DNA of 64,000 bases from Acanthopleura granulata (GCA_016165875.1 JABBOT010000004.1:5897351-5961350); one strand, 5' to 3'. Counted from the stretch's first letter, positions 34,643-48,659 are shown. A program made the numbers and translations. The notes: generated by a model from the letters alone, not told the origin.

Positions 34643-36079
34643 CATTTACCTATAAAGGAAGGAATAATTTTGGATTTAGAATATGTCGATCTACATACAG
34701 GCCTTCTGGTTTGAGAGCTTGACATGAGTCGCGATAATTTCTCATTTCTCCACACACACACCCTGCCCCACCAACCCCCACCCTTCCCAACCTCCCTCGC
34801 GTCTCTCCAGCATGGAATATATCTCAGACCCTCTGGGCTTAAAGGACCTCCTAGACCATCGTTTGACCGTCACTAAAACGTTCCGGCGTGCCTGTATTAA
34901 TTGGGTATATACTGAATGGTTCATTTGGAGTAAGTATCGAACATTTGATACTTTTACTTTATTATGTATTCCTTGTTCTGTTCAGGAAAAAATGGAACAT
35001 TTATCTCAGCATTGGCAAAGGACTATATTTCCAGTTATTTCCATCAATTTTTATGAAAGGCTGGGTACACGCTGTTGCAGTCTTGTTGATTCCACGTGAA
35101 GTTGTTGAGTCTACATAGAATGATGTGGAATTAGGTAGAGCGTAGATCATACAAACTGTGGACATACTCTACCGGATCGAAGAGAAATCACTAATGTCTG
35201 TCTGGCACAGATTTTGATTAATAGATAAACTTGGCTACTATTCTCCATGGAAATGATGAGTTGAAAACTTTGAAATATACACATCAATGGAAGCATTCCA
35301 AGAAAGCTTATTTTTAAGTAAACGATTTAGAACTCTGTGGGAAATGTTTTTGGTATAGTGATACTTTGTGCCATGTTTTTTGTTTGTTTGTTTTTTCATA
35401 TGACAAATGTATTACTGACCGTTTGACAGCCACACATCCCAACTTTTCTTAATCATACATACAGGAAGCACCTTGAAAATGAATCAGTCACGGTTGTCAT
35501 CTTGTCTGTCAAAGAGCTTTCGAAAGAGTAGGATTTCACGTTGGGCAAACATTGTTGCTGGGCAGGAGAATCTGAAACATTGAATTGGTCCGAAAGATTG
35601 TAATATAGAAAAGTGCATGAAGTGGATACAGTTGGTTTTCAATGCCATTCTCGCGAGAACTCTTGTAGACGAGACTAAGATAGCACACAAAGCGCCATTA
35701 TACGAGCCATTTATTCATGAATCTCCAATACCAAATTGGAGCAGCGGTTTTGAAAGTCGCCGACAAAAGATCCTCACTCTTAGGTTAAAGTTTCATTGGA
35801 AATTGCACTTTGAGCAAAACTGAACAGCACCCAAGGGAAGAAAAGTGAATGTGATTTACATGAACTAGTTCTAACGTGGCGGAGCCAACCAGTATGTTAC
35901 CAATATAAATGGACGCTGTGGTTAAATGTCACTAAGGACACTAATGTGTCACTATAATATTGTGAAATATGGGCCAGAACTATCAGATCTCCTTTTTGTC
36001 ACATTTCTGGCCGGTGATGTCGCTGTTTGAGTGGGTGAGTACTTGATTTCACTGCTTACCAACCACGGCTTATATGGAG
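34643..36079. other. Non-coding stretch, no gene recognised
   Basis: No exon or known repeat recognised. Overlapping frames at 34742-35118 have no motif or splice support. Confidence 0.5.
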
Positions 36080-36208
36080 AACCGCTTCGTGGTCGGGAGA
36101 TCAAGGAAACAGGACTGGTCGGCCCGATGTCATCATCATGTGTCTGGGTGAGGTATCATCTGAAAAATTGTTGAGTATGACGTAAAACCTACTAATACAT
36201 ACATACAC
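36080..36208 (+). mobile_element. SINE, second family, 3' part
   Basis: GGAAACAGGACTGGTCGGCC, then CTGAAAAATTGTTGAGTATG, ACGTAAAACC and an ACATACATACAC tail. Same order as the copy at 33960-34248. Confidence 0.65.
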
Positions 36209-36254
36209 AGCTTAGTCAGTTATATATGCTGTCATATGTGCTGATATTAACCCG

Positions 36255-36500
36255 ATGGGAGTCGTTCAGCCGGTTAGTCGGATGGTCATTCGGTTAGATC
36301 GTTAGTAGGCTGGACTGTCAGTCGTTTGGTTGGTTCGTCGCTTGTTTGGTGGGTGGGTCGGGCGGATGTACATTTGGCCAGACGGTTAGTCGATCTGTTC
36401 CTTCCTCGGTCTTGTGGGCGGAAGAGCCGAGGCACAGTCAGTCGTTAAAGTAGAAGTTCGGTCAATCGGTCGATCGGTTGGTTGGTTAAGTGGAACAATG
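36255..36500 (+). repeat. Degenerate TCGGTTGG-type short tandem repeat
   Basis: Repeated GGTTAGTCG, TCGGTTGG, TCAGTCGTTTGG and similar words over about 245 bp. An old minisatellite or microsatellite with heavy point change. No coding. Confidence 0.65.
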
Positions 36501-36941
36501 AACGGATTAACGGAGGAACGGAGGATTTGAGGAGATTAGAATGGGGTTTGAATGGTCACAAAGCTGGAAAATGATCACTGAATGTGGGTCAAATCAACTG
36601 CATTAATTGAAAGGGGTTTTGTGATATTTTGCGACAGTTGTGGATGCCACATTTGCGGCTGCGACATTTGCGGCTTCTACAATGTTGATCACTAATCTGA
36701 GCGAGGACTTTCGTATACTTCGTCGCAAAAGAATGTATTTTGCCTTTATGACATTCGCCCACATACATGATCTCCGACATGTAGTGATGTACAACGTCTC
36801 ACATATGTTTAATATACGGAACCGCAAAAGAGATATTATAAAAATATGAAAATACAGGAAAATGGAGAAAAAACGTCACCATTGAAATTTCACGCATTTT
36901 TCTGATTTTAATAATTCTCACTTAATATATATTTTTTTTAA

Positions 36942-37269
36942 ATCGTTAGTACGATATGAACTGTCTCGATATCTTTATGAAGTCCTACGCACGAGATCTT
37001 TACTAAGTCGGGCTCTCGAGATAACTCACCAATAAAAATGTTATATCCCGAACCGGCCATTTCTTCCGACGCCCAGCTGTCGGCGAGAGTGTGTCCAGTA
37101 TTTGTCATTCATCTCTAGAGCACAACATAAAGACCTCGCGCACGACATAACAAGATCTCGTGCACCAGACATAACAAAGATCTCGTTAGCAAGACCTAAC
37201 AAAATTCTCGTATCCTCGACTTAAAGATCTCGTGCGAACGAGATCTCGAGCGTACGACATAATTATGCG
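36942..37269. mobile_element. Foldback element built of ACGAGATCTTT-type units
   Basis: The left side has units of the form GCACGAGATCTTTACTAAGTCG. The right side (37125-37265) has at least five units in reverse orientation (GACATAACAAAGATCTCGT-like, about 25 bp period). A unique GC-richer centre (about 37050-37095) separates them. The outer ends carry TCGTTAGTACGATAT and CGTACGACATAAT. Tandem units arranged as inverted arms are typical of foldback elements. Confidence 0.55.
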
Positions 37270-37954
37270 TTTCTATTGATCCATTAACTTATTCAGAAAA
37301 ACATGCACGTGAAATCTTAAACAGCTATGCTGGCTTTTTTCATAATTCAACATTCCCTTTCAATATCCATTTTACCTCTTTAACATTTTACCATTTTAAC
37401 TCCATGTTAATACTTCTACACTGTTTGTTACATGGGTTGGTTGACAAACCGTGATGCTGAAATCAGGGCTTGAAATAACGTTACTTTGTTATAACTGATG
37501 GTGTTATGTGATAAGAGTCATGTGTCATAGCCTTTGTTGGTCCCATGACGCTTGGGTAGAATTCGTCACAACAACATGAAGCTTGTCAGAACAAAATGGT
37601 TGATGTATATAAACGTAGGTCCGACGAAACAAGTAGAAGTGGTTTTATTTTGTAAGGGGTTCTGTTGTCATCCTTATCACTTGTTCAACGTCAACGTCTG
37701 AAAGGAGCGAGAAAGAAACCAAACAAATTTATGTTGGTACCAATATATGCAAATATATCAAATAAAATTGTCACTAAATCTCAAATTAAAATATGGTCAG
37801 TAAACTAAACCTTGTTCATCAGTTATTGATGGTCATAGAATAAAATGTTTACGAACATTGTCAAAGTGCGAAATGGGTGGCATGTGGCGTAAAGCATGGG
37901 TCGTTAAGTTCAAAAATGGAAACAATTGAGACGCCCAGCGAAAAATAAACTATT
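37270..37954. other. Non-coding stretch
   Basis: AT-rich; nothing recognised. Confidence 0.55.
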
Positions 37955-38550
37955 TAAAGTAAAAAACAACAGATGATTGAGGCACTGTTTATTAGAAAGA
38001 TTCTAAAATTCTCATAAACGTGTTTTAATTTGTATGAATTCGTCACGGAATTATCCAGGTTTGAAGTGTGGAGTATTTTGCTTCAGACTGGGGATCTGGT
38101 GGTGCCCATGCTTTTAAGCTTATGAGAGATTGACCAATCAGAGAGCTACGGGATATCAGTTATTTATAAATTTTGACATAAATCTTCCTAGTTGACAGTC
38201 ATTGTAACGTGTAAATCCATAGAGAGAGGACACTCTTTTAATGCTGTATATTTTAATTCTAACAAGTACGTATGTGAACAACACTGCAAAGTATTTCAAG
38301 ACCGCTGTGTTGTGCTCGGAGTAAGTTTTTTGATCATTTCATAAATTTACACATATATTTAAGTTTCAACCGAAACTCTAGCAACTTATGACAGTCTCAG
38401 ATGACAAGAGTGTTCCGCGTTTGCAACAATTACCTCAAAGCCCACAAAGAATGGCTGTGTTTCAAGCTAGACGATGGAGCACGGTTAATTGTCGATTTCC
38501 ACTGTCGTATTAGCTATTAGAACAAATGCTTTACCGAAATAAACATTATA
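37955..38550 (+). repeat. CCAAT-containing dispersed repeat module, copy 2
   Basis: Aligns in order with 4490-4937, sharing 28 identical bases (38121-38148) around GACCAATCAGAG, the ACAACACTGCAAAGTATTT block, GGAGTAAGT, and the end TTACCGAAATAAACAT. It carries two insertions relative to copy 1 (about 38171-38275 and 38415-38480). A TATTTATAAAT string lies some 20-30 bp after the CCAAT box in this copy, which is promoter-like. Confidence 0.6.
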
Positions 38551-41500
38551 TTGTCCAATCTTCTTGACAAACTTAACTTTGAACATGCCCTGTCTTTCAC
38601 TTTAACTGAATTTTTCTATCTAAAATCCCCTATATAACTCAACATAGCTCGATATAAACCCCTAGCTTAGTGAGGCATGCACCGTTATGATTCGTAATCT
38701 TCTATCAGCTCATAAGACTTTGTCGTTTTTTACATAACTGATAATTGATAGCATTAGCACAAACTTGCAGAGCGGCAAGTCGGATTTCTTTATTAATGGT
38801 AAAATAATAGCATGAAATATATTAACGAGGAATTATAATAGTTTTGCAAAATTCTGGCAAGGAATAGACCTTCTTTGGGGGTTTTCCTGTCACGCTGGAA
38901 GCAAAGCACATTGGACTTTTTATTTCGGTATAAAGGTGCAATAGATTAGGCGGAACCTTTTGTGGTACCAGTCAACAGTATCAGTAAATTTATTAGATGT
39001 TCAACTTACCTTTTAGAGCTACAAAGCTCTCCCCAAGACTTGCGCTCCCGCAACAATGCAAATGTACTGGAAACAATCCTCGGAATACTGGATACACAAT
39101 GCTACCAAAACAGGAATACAGCAAAATACTTCAGTCCCATGAAAAACTACAAATCCAAACAGCTGGATTTAAACGCCATTTCTAAGGACGCGTCATATTG
39201 ACACTGCGGTAAGGCCTACATGTTTACAATGTTAATTGAACGTAAGCACTGAACGCACCCTGTTTAATGAAAACCGGTTTGCTTGTGCAGGAATGTTTTT
39301 CAGAACAATAAGAAGAAATTCTGGTTTGTAAACTAGCCAAGTTGGGTACAACAGCCCAATCTGAAATTTTCCACAAGTTGTTGCCTTTTTGAGGGCGGCG
39401 TGGAATAATGTGGCTGACAGGGAGAGTAGCTGCTAGTGTGTTTGTTATCAGTACAGGCTGGATCTCTTACTGTGTGTAATCATCTGTAGTAGCATAGTAT
39501 AAAGTGGACTTTCGGGAAATGTCACAAATGCACTTTTACTGTGTTGTGGCTGAGAATATGAATAGAGCACCCTGCCCACGAAAGGTATGTTCAGATTTTT
39601 TAATACTGATGTTCTTTAACCTGTGCTACTCATTCGTGTCGTAATAGTTTTTGTATTGATCTTGATGGCAAGGAAATTCCAAGGGCCTGGGTTAACAAAT
39701 GACAGATGAACATATAAGAACATTTTCGTGTTGGATGAAACCTTCAAGGGTTGTACGACAGGCACTTAACATGAAAAAATCCAGGTATTTTATATTATAG
39801 TGAGTATTAACAAGTGATTGCAGCCATAACCTTTACTATGATTTTATAAAGATACGAAAGCTTCAGTTTTGAAAACCTAATGATCGTTTACCCTATTTCA
39901 CACCTGTTGGTAAGTTTAGAGCGCAGTTATGTACAACGGCTTCACTAGTCTTGTCTGTCTGGACATTGTCGCAACTATACATACTCAGAATGGTTGGGCA
40001 GTCTCTAAACGATACCATTAATCTCGCAGTTATGCTGATCTTGTTGCAGGCAGGAAAACATAAAACTGAGATGTTGTCACCTTCTTGACAAAACAGTTCT
40101 CTTTTGAACAAAATAGAAGCAATCAGGATATACCATTATTTCAAGACAAACGAGGGAGTAGCCCGAGGTGTAATCTCATTCAAACATGATTCACAACCTA
40201 CTGCTTCTCGGATATTGTCCCTTGGTATCGCCATATAGCCAGAGGCCTAGATTACCTCGGACACTCCCGCAGAACCATGCCCTAGTCGTAAATCCATCGT
40301 ATATATCTCCCTGCAGACCACATATATTCCCTAAATTGCATCTCTGGGTTTATTTAACTCCAGAACATTGCAGGACAAGAAGTTCTTCGCTGACTGATGA
40401 GCGATACTATGGCCCGCAGCCGTTCGACACACTATTTGCTTGCCAAGTTCGGCAGTTCCATACAGATGATTGAGTGGCCGCAATTCCCCGAAAGAGCTGT
40501 TTGATGGCACTGGTAGAGACTCACAAATAACACGGTAAACACAAGGAAGAACTTGTATATTTCACTTCTCTCCCGGACTAATCTTCGACAGCGAAGCCTT
40601 GACAGGTTCTGTTTGCAGTTTTGAGAAGAAAGGAGAATTTAATATTGCCAGATAGCATTAACACTAATTGAAATTATTTTTATTTAAATACACATCCAGT
40701 GGAATTAAAAGGAATGTTGTTTTTTATCATTTATCTGAAGTTCATTGCATTGTAGGCCATGCCCAAAAAGTGTGTAATGCAACAGTAGTTATACAAAATA
40801 AAAACAATTTCAACAAAAGAAAGTCGTGAACTGCTCTTTAGTCGATATTTATACGTCCAGGGAGGAGGACTTCTGCAAATATAATCGGCTAACATGGTAA
40901 CCTAAGAGCTTGCATTCAGGGTTACATATTATTTTTAATAATCTCCTCCGCTGTTGTTATACGAGCACATCAGTTTATCAATTCAACATTGTGCTCACAG
41001 AAAGTTATGATTAAGATGCAGTATATGAGATTAGGATGTTACTAATACAATATAATGTTACATTTAAGTGGCTTGCAAGTAAGTGCTAGGTTAACTTCTA
41101 TCCAGACAATGTCACAGAAGTGTTTACTTGGAATTTTGTCTCTGATAGATTACATAAAGATACATTTATATCTAATAAACACTGTATAATGTTTCCAACC
41201 GTCTCCACTTCTAACTGTGTTATAACGCAGAATATTTCATAAATCACAGATCGTTTCCTGCATATAGGGGTCTGACGTGTAAAGGAGGTATCAAAGATGA
41301 ATTTTTGATTGATGTTTTTGACACACATTAGTGATGGACCAACGGCCTAGTGGCTCACAGAGCTTTTCACCCTCTACGTGAACCACATGGAGAAACTGCA
41401 CTTGTGCCAAAACAAAACAGCAACTTGGCAAGGTACATTGGCTTCGTTAAGGCTTTCCTCGACTTGATATAGCACCTACTTTTAATGCGTAGCAAATAAG

Positions 41501-41740
41501 TACTTCACAGTTGCCTGATCGCCTGATCTAGTATTAGTCGCTCCATGGGTTACAATACCGATCTCACTAGAGTCAGAACTAGTACTATAAGAGGCACAAT
41601 AACATGTTACTCACTAGATTTAAAATTAGGTCTTTGCAAGCTCAGTCAGCTCACTTAAGCGTCTCTTTCGCGGATCAGCCGCCAGGCCCTTGAACAATAT
41701 TTTATGGGGTGGATGGTGGTATGTGCGCGTGTTTGTTTGT
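38551..41740. other. Non-coding stretch, no gene recognised
   Basis: Short frames only (up to 95 codons near 40186-40473) with no recognisable motif. No repeat family recognised. Confidence 0.5.
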
Positions 41741-41758
41741 GGGGGCGGGGGGGGGGGG
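41741..41758 (+). repeat. G-rich run (G5 C G12)
   Basis: Nearly pure G over 18 bases directly before the 24-bp minisatellite; could form a G-quadruplex. Confidence 0.7.
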
Positions 41759-41819
41759 TCCTCCAATCCTGCGCCTACTTGTTCATCAGTCGCTGAGGCT
41801 GAGTAAATTTAATACGAAT

Positions 41820-42012
41820 TTAGGTACCATGTTCAGGGCAATGCTAGGTACCAGACTAAGGGCAATGTTAGCTATCATGCTGAAAGCCATGTTAGGTATC
41901 ATGATGAGGGCGATTTTAAGCATGACTAAGAGTCATGTCAGGTACTGGGCGATGGGCAATGTTAGGTATCACGCTAAGCCGATGGTGGGATGCAAAGGGC
42001 AATGTCAGGTAA
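41820..42012 (+). repeat. 24-bp minisatellite, about 8 units
   Basis: Diverged units of the pattern TTAGGTAYCATGMTRAGGGC followed by AATG. Most are 24 bp, with two or three shorter ones at the 3' end. Because 24 is a multiple of three, a frame over it reads repeated (F/L)RAML(G/A), but no coding support exists outside the array; I treat it as non-coding. Confidence 0.7.
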
Positions 42013-45000
42013 CAGCCTTGAAGTCTTACATTCATTTCTCTGTAACTCGGCCATGTCGCCCGACAAGTCTTTTACATGTCAAAATCATACATAGGCAACA
42101 AAATAAGTTTCTTTTAATCCTGAAGTAATTTTGACTTCTATGGAGACTAGAACACGACTGTAACTCATTGGCCAACAACAAATTTTTTGTAAGATTCATT
42201 TTGTTTATAACTGTGCTCAGTATCGTCCAAGTAAAAAATTCGTGAGACGAGTGGATTAAAACCAAGGAGATCTAATAATTCTTTTAATAATTAACAGAAT
42301 CGGAATCCAATGAAAGAAAATGCTCTTTATTTCTAAAGATCAGCTTAGTCCATTCTACCTTTACCAAGGCAGGCGTGTTGGTGACCTTAGTGTCTATGCC
42401 ATTCTCGAAAATGACATTCATGAACTGGCAAATTCTTCAAGACCTAAATGCACATGTTAAGTTGCGCAGAACCATGACACAACTGAAACAAGCGATTTCC
42501 AACCTGGCAATTACAACCATTCTGAGCGTTTAATGTAAAAACAAAGCCGACCGACTTCATGGCTAGTAGTGCAGCACATTTCATGTCATTCATCGTACTA
42601 CCATTTAAAAACTACATTCGACAGGACAGTCATAAACAGCTAAGAAATCAGTTGACTGGGTAAATAAGGTTTGTTTCATGTAAAATAGCTGAAGTAGTTG
42701 TCTGCCATGAATAAATTGTATATTGTTTATGTTAGTGCAACCGCGTCTCTCTGGCCTGACAAATATGCATACATACAAGGAACTGTTCTAGGGAAGACGT
42801 ATATGCAGATTACACATGTACTAAAACGTGTAAACTTGAGTGAAATAAAGTCCTCTAACACAGTGGCACAGTAACCAGTTTTGCTGTAGTGTTGCGCTTC
42901 ATTAATTATTTAACAACTGTCTAATAGATTTACATAATTGATTGTGTGTACAGACTTCATGGTATGGCATTCCCTTCGCAATATGCAATTGGGAAGCTAC
43001 TTCGTTTTACCAAAGCATCTTGTATTTTCACATACAATACTTACACGCTACAAGTTGTAAGGGAACAATCCTTACCTTACCTGAGACATTCAGTCTGACA
43101 TCTTTGCCATTATGATAACAGAAAGTTACTCAATGCATAATCCATAACTGTAAGGTTATGTCCACCTCAGATTACTTCTGGTGCTGATCGTCTCTTCGGG
43201 ACGCCTGTTTGTTAAGAGCATAAGATGGAACAATTGTCCCTTGCCTACCATTTCCGAATCAGCTTATATCCACCACTGGCATTTGCTTCTTATCAGTTGG
43301 AGTTTTCCTGAAGCTATAAGAATGTCGGGCTCTCTTGGTTTAATGTTACATCTTACGGTCTCATCGTCTTGTAGATAGAATAAAATACAAATACTGATAC
43401 CATATCTCGTTTTCCACTACACTCTTTGTGTAATGAAAGGGCGACTAAATACCTTCCCGAGAAAGGTCTCACAAATCGATGACCGCTGTCTGGTTGAGAC
43501 TTTGACTGACATTCTGTAAAAGCCCATTGACACAGAAGGTGGGCAATCTGACAAGTGATGGTCTTGTTAAGATCGGGATGTCATGCCTCCGTGACCAATC
43601 TGTCATAAGATACCCACCAGTTTACAAAAGATAGAGAAATAGGATATTAAGCCGTTCTGGTCACGCGTGTGTTCAGGGAAGGGGCGCCTGTACAGGGGAA
43701 TATAGTGCATATTTGGAAGGAAATCCTTACCTTACTTGTCACTTTTGTTCTTATCGAGGCTACTGGCACTGATAATGAAGACATACTTTCTCTCATTATC
43801 TCCAGGCTTACCCGGCAGAATTTTAGGATTCTGTTTTGTTCATCCAGGGAGGTCATTTATTTTTACCTTTGTGGGCCCCAAAATGACAGTTAATAAACGA
43901 ACGATGCTCATTTTGTCACTTGCGCATTCAGCTGTCACAAGAAAGAGTTGTTGAGAACTACAAGGTCTATTCTGATGAAAATCACTCAGGTATATAAAAC
44001 ACAATTTTATCGCTTGTTTACAAGAATGTAAACTTATAATGTCATGAATAGATGGCATCGGTGTTGCAAGGGTTTAAAGTTATTTCTGTCAACTTGTTTC
44101 CATAGGTTTTGGATTCTTCGCCGTCTGTGTAATCGTCTTTAATATTCCAAGCATCAAATACTTAAAAACCCCAAATCATTCCAGGCAACAGCAGGATATA
44201 TTGTTGAATTTCAAAGTTTACAACCTAAATATGTGTATACGGAAATGCTTTTGAATTCATCGCGGAATGGTGCTGTAGCAGGTGTACATGGCGAAGCTTT
44301 CATATGGGCTGATGTTTTATGAGAAAGATCGCATAGAGACCTAAGCGGCCCAGTGTAGTTAATTGAAATTATTTGTGGGAAAGTAGCGGGTATATTCTCA
44401 GATATTCTCGTGTTCAGCGTTACGCTAACATTCCTGTAAGGTACATATTCATGGGTTTCAGTTGTATTTTGACTAAAATTTCCAAACGGGAATATACTCC
44501 ATACATTTCAAATGAAGTTCTGGCTTTGAACTGTGTAAGCTCTTGTACTTGGTACCAGAACAGCAATGGATTGATCCCATTTGCACATTTTCGCAAACTT
44601 TATTTTTGTGAAAGAACATTCGGGAGGCCTGAATTGTAGATATGCATAGCTCCGTAGTCAGAATACAAATATTCACTGAGACCAATATCTTTAAAATAAA
44701 GCTCTAGCATAAATATTCCAACATCTTCCCACTGTGATGATGCAGAACTTTAGTTATGAAAACTGTGTACTCACGTACAGTAATAGGTTTTTGCCCTTGA
44801 TTTACATCTACACAGTTTCTTTAAAAAAAATATACCAGGCAGCGAGCTTTAACAATGCGCTTTTATTTTTGAATCTCGAAGTAATGTTTCATCCATCGTA
44901 CAAAATTGTCTCATCGGTCAACCATCTACCCTGTATTGGATAAACATATCTGCTGAGAAATGTTGTTGGTCAGGAAATGTTATAACCGGGCTTTCAATTA

Positions 45001-48000
45001 TAAGAAAGGGATATCACAAGATTAAGACATCTTGATTTATTATGCCATGTTTTCTGTAGTAAGAGAGTTAATCATATATCAATGACAGGCAATTCCATGT
45101 ACCAAAGATGATTGGATTTCACAGCTACTTCTGTCCAAACTTAATTGCGTTTGGAAAACGACGTCAAGCAGCGATTCTGAAATGGAATATAACATTCTTC
45201 TTCTGTCATAATTTTTCCCCCGGCCTTGAGATACCCTTCTGCTTGTGACAGTAATTGGCAAACTGGATTATCAAAACCTTGGGCATCTTAAGAAAAAATG
45301 AAATCTTTTAAAAAGAAACACACAATCAGTTGAACATTTTTTAACCTCTGTTTCGAAAGTCTTCAGTTAATATTTCTTGTGGAAATAATTGATTTACTGA
45401 CACTGAAGGATTCTCGCTGTCAGTCACTGCTTTTGTTATCTGAAACGGCTATCACACACACCATGTCGTACTTGAACTTCAGCATTACTATAAAAAATGT
45501 AACTGTAGATATTCTATACATGCTAGGAATTGTTATGTAAGGGTAATTACAAACTTTGTTGCAATCTGCTTAGGCCATAAAGAATTTCCCAGAAATAATA
45601 ATATCTCATGCATATTAGAACTGAAGGCGTATAACTTTTCCCACTTGAAATGATTTATTTATATTTAAATTAAGCTGGACTATCCATGTTACAGAATATC
45701 TATGAAAAACATTGACTTGAATATATTTTATTGCCTAGTACACAATGGAATTGGAAATAAGTTCTAAAAAAACTACTAGGCCCTTTCACTAAATAAGTAC
45801 AATTTAATGGCTTTACCTCAGATGTGAGGATACGAAGACAGTAGATTAAGATACGAAAAGCACTAAAGAAAGAAACAACATAACCGACTGCCCGACGTAC
45901 AGGATACAAGATAAAAAAAAAGCAGAACAGAATAAAGAAAAAAATTAATAAAAAAGGAACGCAAGTCTGATAGTTGTCACAGTGTTTCGACATGGAAACG
46001 GCAATTTTAGGTAAATGACATTAAATAAACCCATTGCTGGCTTCAATATACTGCATACCTAATTTCATTAAAAGTGAGTTAGCGCTAGTAGATTTTGATT
46101 CATCACCTTTCAACAGTTTTTCTACAGTTAATGTCCAGAAACAGGTTATTCAAAATGCTAGGTCGGAAAAAATATTCACACAAACACTCAGCATTAATAA
46201 ACATGATCATATGAAATCATTTTCACAAAAAGAAAAAAGAAAATATTCCTAGATTTTTATGTCAAATTGGATGTGACATCACCTAGCACACACTAGTACT
46301 GCTGTGTTAACATGTACATGTGCATAGGATGCAATAAAAAAATTCCTAGGTGCATTTTCACATGATGAACTGCTTTAGTTCGAAGTGGGATAATTAGCTA
46401 TATTTTTCAGCTTTCATGTCAACGTCTGGTTTTACCACCACGTCACGGTACCTATGCGTTTCTTCTCATTCTCAGGCGATGGCTGTCCCGAGGCGGTTTT
46501 CTTGCCCGGACAAATTACTGCAGCCTCCTGTCTAACATGTAAGCATTATAACACAGGTAGCTGTTCTAAATTTCACGAAAATCTACCAGTGTCCAACTGA
46601 ATTAAAATTCTTCCATTCAAAACTTAAAATACCCTCATATTACGATTTATTGCTATCTTCTCGGCTATAAAACGCGATTGAAATTTAATAATATTTTTCT
46701 GTTATAACTGTGGCCTATTTCAGTATATACATTGATAGACTTATGTTCACTTTAATCATTGTCTTAATTTGCCAAGAATGGACTATGTGAACATCAGGTA
46801 TCTATAGCTGTTAGAAAACTCAGCCTGATCTTTGTGGAAATAAATTGTTGGATGAACGAAAATCTATAGAAAACTGTGGCGCACCCTAACATGGCCATGT
46901 GGTTGAAGCCTCGTGGATGCCATCAAAACACAAATGCTATCATTATAATCTACACAGGTTGCATGTTATCTTTACCTGAACTTGGTATTGCACTATTTTT
47001 GTCGCTTTTATTGCATTACAGCAGCTTTATACCCACTCTTCCTCATGGCGAAAGATTGATTTATAACTCTCTTTAACTGTACATGTGTGCTCGGCCTTAC
47101 GATCGAAATGTAAGAATATCAAAACGAAAGAAATAAACTCATGAAACCATTGCTTCGAGTCAGTAATAAATCTTGATACACAGTGGTAAGATTTGCAAGA
47201 TATGAGACACAATATTGAACTTACAACTACGATTTTAATGTCATCTAGTAAAAGTTATATTGAAAGAAAGAACCAAGAGCCATTTGTGATCCAAAGGTGA
47301 TTGCGTTTATATTAGCAGTTTGACCAGAAAAAATATACAATCAAAAAGCATAGATATGCTACGCAAAAAGCCTAGTTATTCATCATAACTAGCAAAACAA
47401 CGCACAGACCTGGGAGAAAAACAATGTTTTAAGCCAATCTGATGTTGCTTTTGGGAAGAAACTGGATACACGATTCCATAACAAGAAACATCAACAGCTC
47501 TTCTCCGAGAAAAATGTAGGCTGATTCGGATTTAAAAAATGATTATATATCTAAATCAGTGCAAGTCAAGGAAACTTGCAACATCAAATCTTTCGCCTTA
47601 AAAGAATGTATTGAGAAACCTTCTAGGTTTAAAAGGGATCTGGTTATTGTGTAGTGCAATAGCTGCATCGTAAATTATACGATGGGCTTAAAACGGAAGT
47701 TTTGTTTGTAACTCTGTTTCATGCGGTCATATCTTGGATTCGGATGCTTAAGTGAATTGTACGTATGGGAATGTTTAAGCCGACTTCAACAAGCATTCTA
47801 GAAGTATAAAACTGTGAAAGCGAGACATGTTTCTTGTCGGCTTGAGCTGGATCTATACCAGAACAAAAAAGACATGATTTTTTCCACACTGGGTGAAGCA
47901 GATCAGAACTAAGAAACGTTACTGACAACGTCTCAATTTACAGTACAATAACCAAGCATATGCATCTGCTAAACTGTCCAAGTCCAAAACAGAGGGAAAT

Positions 48001-48458
48001 GTTGGAAATGGATGAAACAGCTGGAAATTTCGTTGGTATCATGTGGGTATTTGACAACTTAAAAGAAGTCAACATGGAAAATTACGTCAATTTATTTTCA
48101 CAAACCCGCCCCTTGGAAAAATAAATCGTTAGAAAAGTGTGTGGTTTTAAAAGGAGACATTATTGTTAGTTGGCAGCTGGCAGAAATATTCAGCCTGTTG
48201 AGATTCAAAAGTATCATTTGGGGACAACAGGTGGGCTAGGCTATATGAACAAATATAATAATGAATACAGTATCTGTTTATTTTATCGTCCAAAAAAAAA
48301 AATAAGAAGAAGAAGAAGAAGAAATTGCCAGGGGTAGGTAACATGAAATTCGAGGAGATTTAAATGACTAAATCTTAATTTTACAGGAAGACTTTGTCTT
48401 GCATTTACTTTTAAGAGTGTTCAATTTTAAAATCAGGATAAATATTCATGTTTCACAA
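42013..48458. other. Long gene-poor stretch
   Basis: 6.4 kb with no exon I can defend. A possible small exon at 46476-46540 (good acceptor and GTAAGC donor, reading GDGCPEAVFLPGQITAASCL) and a hydrophobic segment after a TTTCCATAG acceptor near 44106 were noted but have no partners. An (AAG)n tract lies at 48304-48323. Confidence 0.5.
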
Positions 48459-48659
48459 TGACCCAGGAGCCTTTTACCAATGTGAATGCTCTGAGTTCAA
48501 GCCTAACTAAGTACAAAGTAGGCCTACGTCCTCTCTAGTCATAAATGTCTTAAGTAGTAAAGTTTGCCACTAAACTGCGGATGACCATGGGTTTCCTCTG
48601 GACTATGTCCGGTTTCTGAACCTTAAGCCTATCGGTATAACACTGTTAATGCTGCACTA
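48459..48659 (+). mobile_element. SINE main family, strongly diverged
   Basis: TGACCCAGGAGCC, then CTCTGAGTTCAAGCC (B box), GCGGATGACCATGGGTTTCC and ATCGGTATAACACTG match the main family in order, with many changes and no clear (AAAT)n tail. Older than the other copies. Confidence 0.5.

Noticed and set aside
37125..37265. CRISPR-like array of AGATCTCGT units
   Set aside because: Units are imperfect, spacers are not distinct, and the context is eukaryotic; it is one arm of a foldback element.
41709..42128. 139-codon protein
   Set aside because: Its frame is carried by the G run and the 24-bp minisatellite, with no homology signal.
45700..45993. 97-codon minus-strand membrane-like protein
   Set aside because: Hydrophobic Phe/Leu run comes from an A-rich tract on the plus strand; no conserved motif.
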